This document shows positions 5,707 through 6,376 of a stretch of DNA of 6,376 bases, one piece after another (positions within the stretch are counted from its first letter, which is position 1; each line of letters begins with the position of its first letter). The notes below the pieces were generated by a model. The model searched no databases and was not told the origin of the DNA. It saw nothing but the letters and a program-made list of their open reading frames with translations. The stretch is taken from assembly GCA_937873805.1 (NCBI GenBank), contig CALMWO010000527.1, positions 1-6,376 of the forward strand, given 5' to 3'. This DNA comes from an uncultured Hyphomonadaceae bacterium (GTDB taxonomy: Bacteria; Pseudomonadota; Alphaproteobacteria; Caulobacterales; Hyphomonadaceae). A program made the position numbers and the translations under genes.

Positions 5707-6376
5707 CTAGATCGGCCTGCGGGTTGGGACTTGGCTTTTCGCTTCCAACGAAGCCGCGATCTCCGCGCCGATAAAGTCTGCCGCCGCCCTCAGCGGCGTG
5801 TCGGCGAGATGCGCGTATCTCTGGGTAGTGGACGCCTGTCGATGACCCAGGATGCCGCCAATCAGAGGCAGACCAACGCCGCCCCCTGCGCCTATGCTCG
5901 CAAAGGTGTGCCGGAGATCGTGCACCCGAACGTCGGCGATCCCGGCCAATCGCCGGATCCTCCCCCACTCCTTGCTCAAACCGTCAAAGTGCCCGTCGCC
6001 CTTCTGAGCCGGAAACACCCAGACCTGATTGCTCGACGTCCATTGACGCTGGTCATCGAGTATCTGGAGAGCCGCCCTGCCCAGCGGGATTACTTTCGCG
6101 CCTGTCTTGCTGGTTTCCTTTCGCAGCATCCCAAAATTGAAGTCCACCTCGGACCACTTCAATCCTTCGATCTCGCCCCGGCGGGCGCCGGTCAGGACCA
6201 GCAGGCGGATGATAGTAACCGCCGTACCGGCTGTCTCAGAGGCAGCCGGCTGATCCAGAACTTCGCCCAGGCGCTTCAGCTCCTGAGGCGACAGATAGCG
6301 GTGCCTCTGTCCTGACGGAGCGAGCTTGATGCCGAGCGCCGGGTTTCGCTCGATCATCCCTGCATCGACCGCGTAG
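5707..6376 (-). CDS. Tyrosine recombinase (site-specific integrase), catalytic domain, N-terminus outside the window
   Basis: Phage or island-type integrase that would cut and rejoin DNA at att sites through a covalent phosphotyrosine. Only the C-terminal 222 codons are visible. The frame stays open from the Met at 6357 to the right edge (YAVDAG precedes it), so the Met is internal and the reading IERNPALGIK is the usual linker into the catalytic domain. Counting from that Met: catalytic Arg59 (TGARRGEI), beta-hairpin Lys84 (SKTGAK), His147 and Arg150 (HDLRHTFAS), His172 (LGHRQ) and nucleophile Tyr181 (TTQRYAHL). All six residues are intact, so the visible part looks functional. About 35 residues follow the tyrosine, ending in a basic tail. 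The missing arm-binding and core-binding domains would lie right of 6376. It converges on the ybh operon with 114 bases between. This indicates a neighbouring mobile or formerly mobile element; which type cannot be told. The subfamily is not recognised. Confidence 0.93.
   Translation of the reverse strand, partial: YAVDAGMIERNPALGIKLAPSGQRHRYLSPQELKRLGEVLDQPAASETAGTAVTIIRLLVLTGARRGEIEGLKWSEVDFNFGMLRKETSKTGAKVIPLGRAALQILDDQRQWTSSNQVWVFPAQKGDGHFDGLSKEWGRIRRLAGIADVRVHDLRHTFASIGAGGGVGLPLIGGILGHRQASTTQRYAHLADTPLRAAADFIGAEIAASLEAKSQVPTRRPI

Noticed and set aside
5704..6315. Plus-strand open frame of 203 codons opposite the integrase
   Set aside because: The minus strand here encodes a complete set of tyrosine recombinase catalytic motifs; the plus-strand translation shows no family features.

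Overview
The window carries the 3' part of a chromosomal-type operon for an ABC exporter of the YbhGFSR class with its TetR-family regulator. It is followed, in convergent orientation, by the C-terminal part of a tyrosine recombinase (integrase). The DNA is GC-rich with strong G/C bias at third codon positions, and the protein sequences look proteobacterial. A GC-rich alphaproteobacterium is my best guess, but this rests on composition and general protein style and cannot be proved here.

Layout, left to right: (1) 1-607, +, a CecR (YbiH)-like TetR regulator lacking its first residues, which lie left of the window; (2) 604-1647, +, an HlyD/YbhG-type periplasmic adaptor; (3) 1644-3353, +, a tandem two-domain ATPase like YbhF, starting with GTG; (4) 3350-4492, + and (5) 4495-5592, +, two ABC-2 type permeases like YbhS and YbhR; (6) 5593-5706, a 114-base convergent intergenic region with a short perfect palindrome and a short direct repeat but no convincing terminator or tRNA; (7) 5707-6376, -, a tyrosine recombinase catalytic domain running off the right edge. 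No stretch longer than 300 bases lacks a gene.

The five + strand genes are in the order known from Escherichia coli (cecR-ybhG-ybhF-ybhS-ybhR) and are packed extremely tightly: three successive junctions are 4-base start/stop overlaps (ATGA, GTGA, ATGA) and the last has a 2-base gap. This implies one transcript with translational coupling. The regulator should control the operon from a promoter left of the window. YbhS and YbhR would form the heteromeric membrane channel, YbhF would power it with both nucleotide-binding domains on one chain, and YbhG would bridge it across the periplasm, presumably to a TolC-like outer membrane protein encoded elsewhere.

The most interesting details are: an asymmetric YbhF, in which the defects of both domains (altered Walker A, missing switch histidine, altered signature motif) fall on the same composite ATP site; a perfect 8-bp inverted repeat ending on the base before the ybhG start codon, with the purine-rich ribosome-binding stretch in its loop; and the abutting integrase, which may mark a mobile-element boundary. 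I see no wholly new system; this is a recognisable exporter operon beside an integrase.
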